Assembly (NCBI GenBank): GCA_002256115.1
Contig: NKIK01000006.1
Coordinates: 1 to 64,000, forward strand
DNA from: Burkholderiales bacterium PBB3
Lineage (GTDB): Bacteria; Pseudomonadota; Gammaproteobacteria; Burkholderiales; Burkholderiaceae_C
Length of the DNA stretch: 64,000 bases
Direction of reading: 5' to 3'
A program made the position numbers and the translations under genes. Positions 63,550-64,000 of the stretch are shown one piece after another. Numbering within the stretch: position 1 is the first letter of the stretch; every line of letters starts with the position of its first letter. Below the pieces are notes generated by a model. That model made no database searches and was not told where the DNA came from. It was given only the letters and a program-made list of their open reading frames with translations.

Positions 63550-64000
63550 TGTCAAGAACCGACACACGCCACAGCCACATCAGCGTTGGACTCCAGTTTC
63601 TTGCCAACGGGCAATGGGAGCAGTTTGACGCACTGGGATGGAATGATGTGGGCTTCAATTTCTACCATGTGCATGAAATCCACGAGCCCGCACTGGAGCT
63701 CAAGCGGGGCCTCATCCGCTTCACGGGAACCATCACCTGGCGCTCTATCAACACCAGCGACGAGGTGGCGCTGGGCGCGCTGGTGAACGAGCTGATTTAC
63801 AAACGCGCCCAAGAGGTGACCAACAATGCAACGCTGCAGGAACGGCTGGTCAAGCTCATCCGCGTGTCGGGCATGGTGACCGAGAAGCGCCGGGTGCTGG
63901 GCTCTCTGGGCATGGATCTCTCGGACGAAAAGCTGGCCGAGCTGCTGGCCCAGAAGAACCGGCAGCAGCCACTGTCGCATTACGGCGTGCAGGTGGACTC
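63550..64000 (+). CDS. Unidentified protein, 5' part only (runs off the window)
   Basis: From ATG 63550 an open frame runs to the window edge (150 codons, no stop). The first 45 residues (MSRTDTRHSHISVGLQFLAN, then GQWEQFDALGWNDVGFNFYH) have a beta-rich, PilZ-domain-like look, followed by a helical part (SDEVALGALVNELIYKRAQEVTNNATLQERLVKLIRVSGMV). Agagga lies 14 bp upstream. A PilZ-like cyclic-di-GMP effector would fit with MSHA-type pili, but the match is by eye and not secure. Confidence 0.6.

Overview
This window reads as a chromosomal segment of a GC-rich betaproteobacterium of the order Burkholderiales, most probably family Comamonadaceae (Rhodoferax-like). The pointers are codon and base use, a two-gene split methionine synthase carrying SAH riboswitches, an MSHA-type pilus cluster, a lipase/foldase pair, and families of short dispersed repeats. 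This placement is inference from gene content; no search was run. Coding density is high, and I see no tRNA, rRNA, CRISPR array, prophage or transposase.

Region by region: (1) 1-16 kb, minus strand: an MSHA-like type IV pilus system running from mshM through secretin, TPR protein, GspE-type ATPase and GspF-type platform protein to inner-membrane accessory proteins, then an embedded response regulator/histidine kinase pair, then four prepilins, the first followed by a strong terminator. (2) 16-20.8 kb: cobalamin-dependent methionine synthase in two minus-strand genes, each with its own SAH-type riboswitch leader, separated by a plus-strand cyclic-nucleotide-binding protein. (3) 20.9-37.3 kb: a sensor kinase/periplasmic binding protein pair, recQ, a tandem AAA ATPase, threonine dehydratase, GTP-type PEP carboxykinase, a LysR regulator with a metallophosphoesterase, and a PhoX-type phosphatase. 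(4) 37.4-40.4 kb: an arsenic operon arsR-arsC(thioredoxin type)-aquaporin-arsC(glutaredoxin type)-arsH, divergent from phoX, with a near-perfect palindromic operator. (5) 40.4-53.3 kb: small Cys-rich protein, secreted lipase and foldase, exported ATP-type DNA ligase, universal stress protein, TetR and ArgP-like regulators, dadA, a repeat-rich lipoprotein, and a beta-alanine catabolic pair (omega-amino acid:pyruvate aminotransferase plus CoA-acylating semialdehyde dehydrogenase) with a divergent LysR regulator. (6) 53.5-61.6 kb, minus strand: a defence island with type I restriction-modification genes (hsdR, an interposed AAA ATPase, hsdM, hsdS) and an Abi_2-type gene broken by one amber codon. 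(7) 61.6-64 kb: two overlapping periplasmic binding protein genes and the start of an unidentified gene.

The most striking signals outside genes are: paired SAH riboswitches whose 3' pseudoknot strand is also complementary to the ribosome-binding region; ten copies of a roughly 40-55 bp repeat (family A), of which two lie inside reading frames (metH, aquaporin) and one supplies the start of recQ; and a roughly 90 bp MITE-like element (family B) with 19-bp perfect inverted repeats that is translated in frame within the aquaporin gene.
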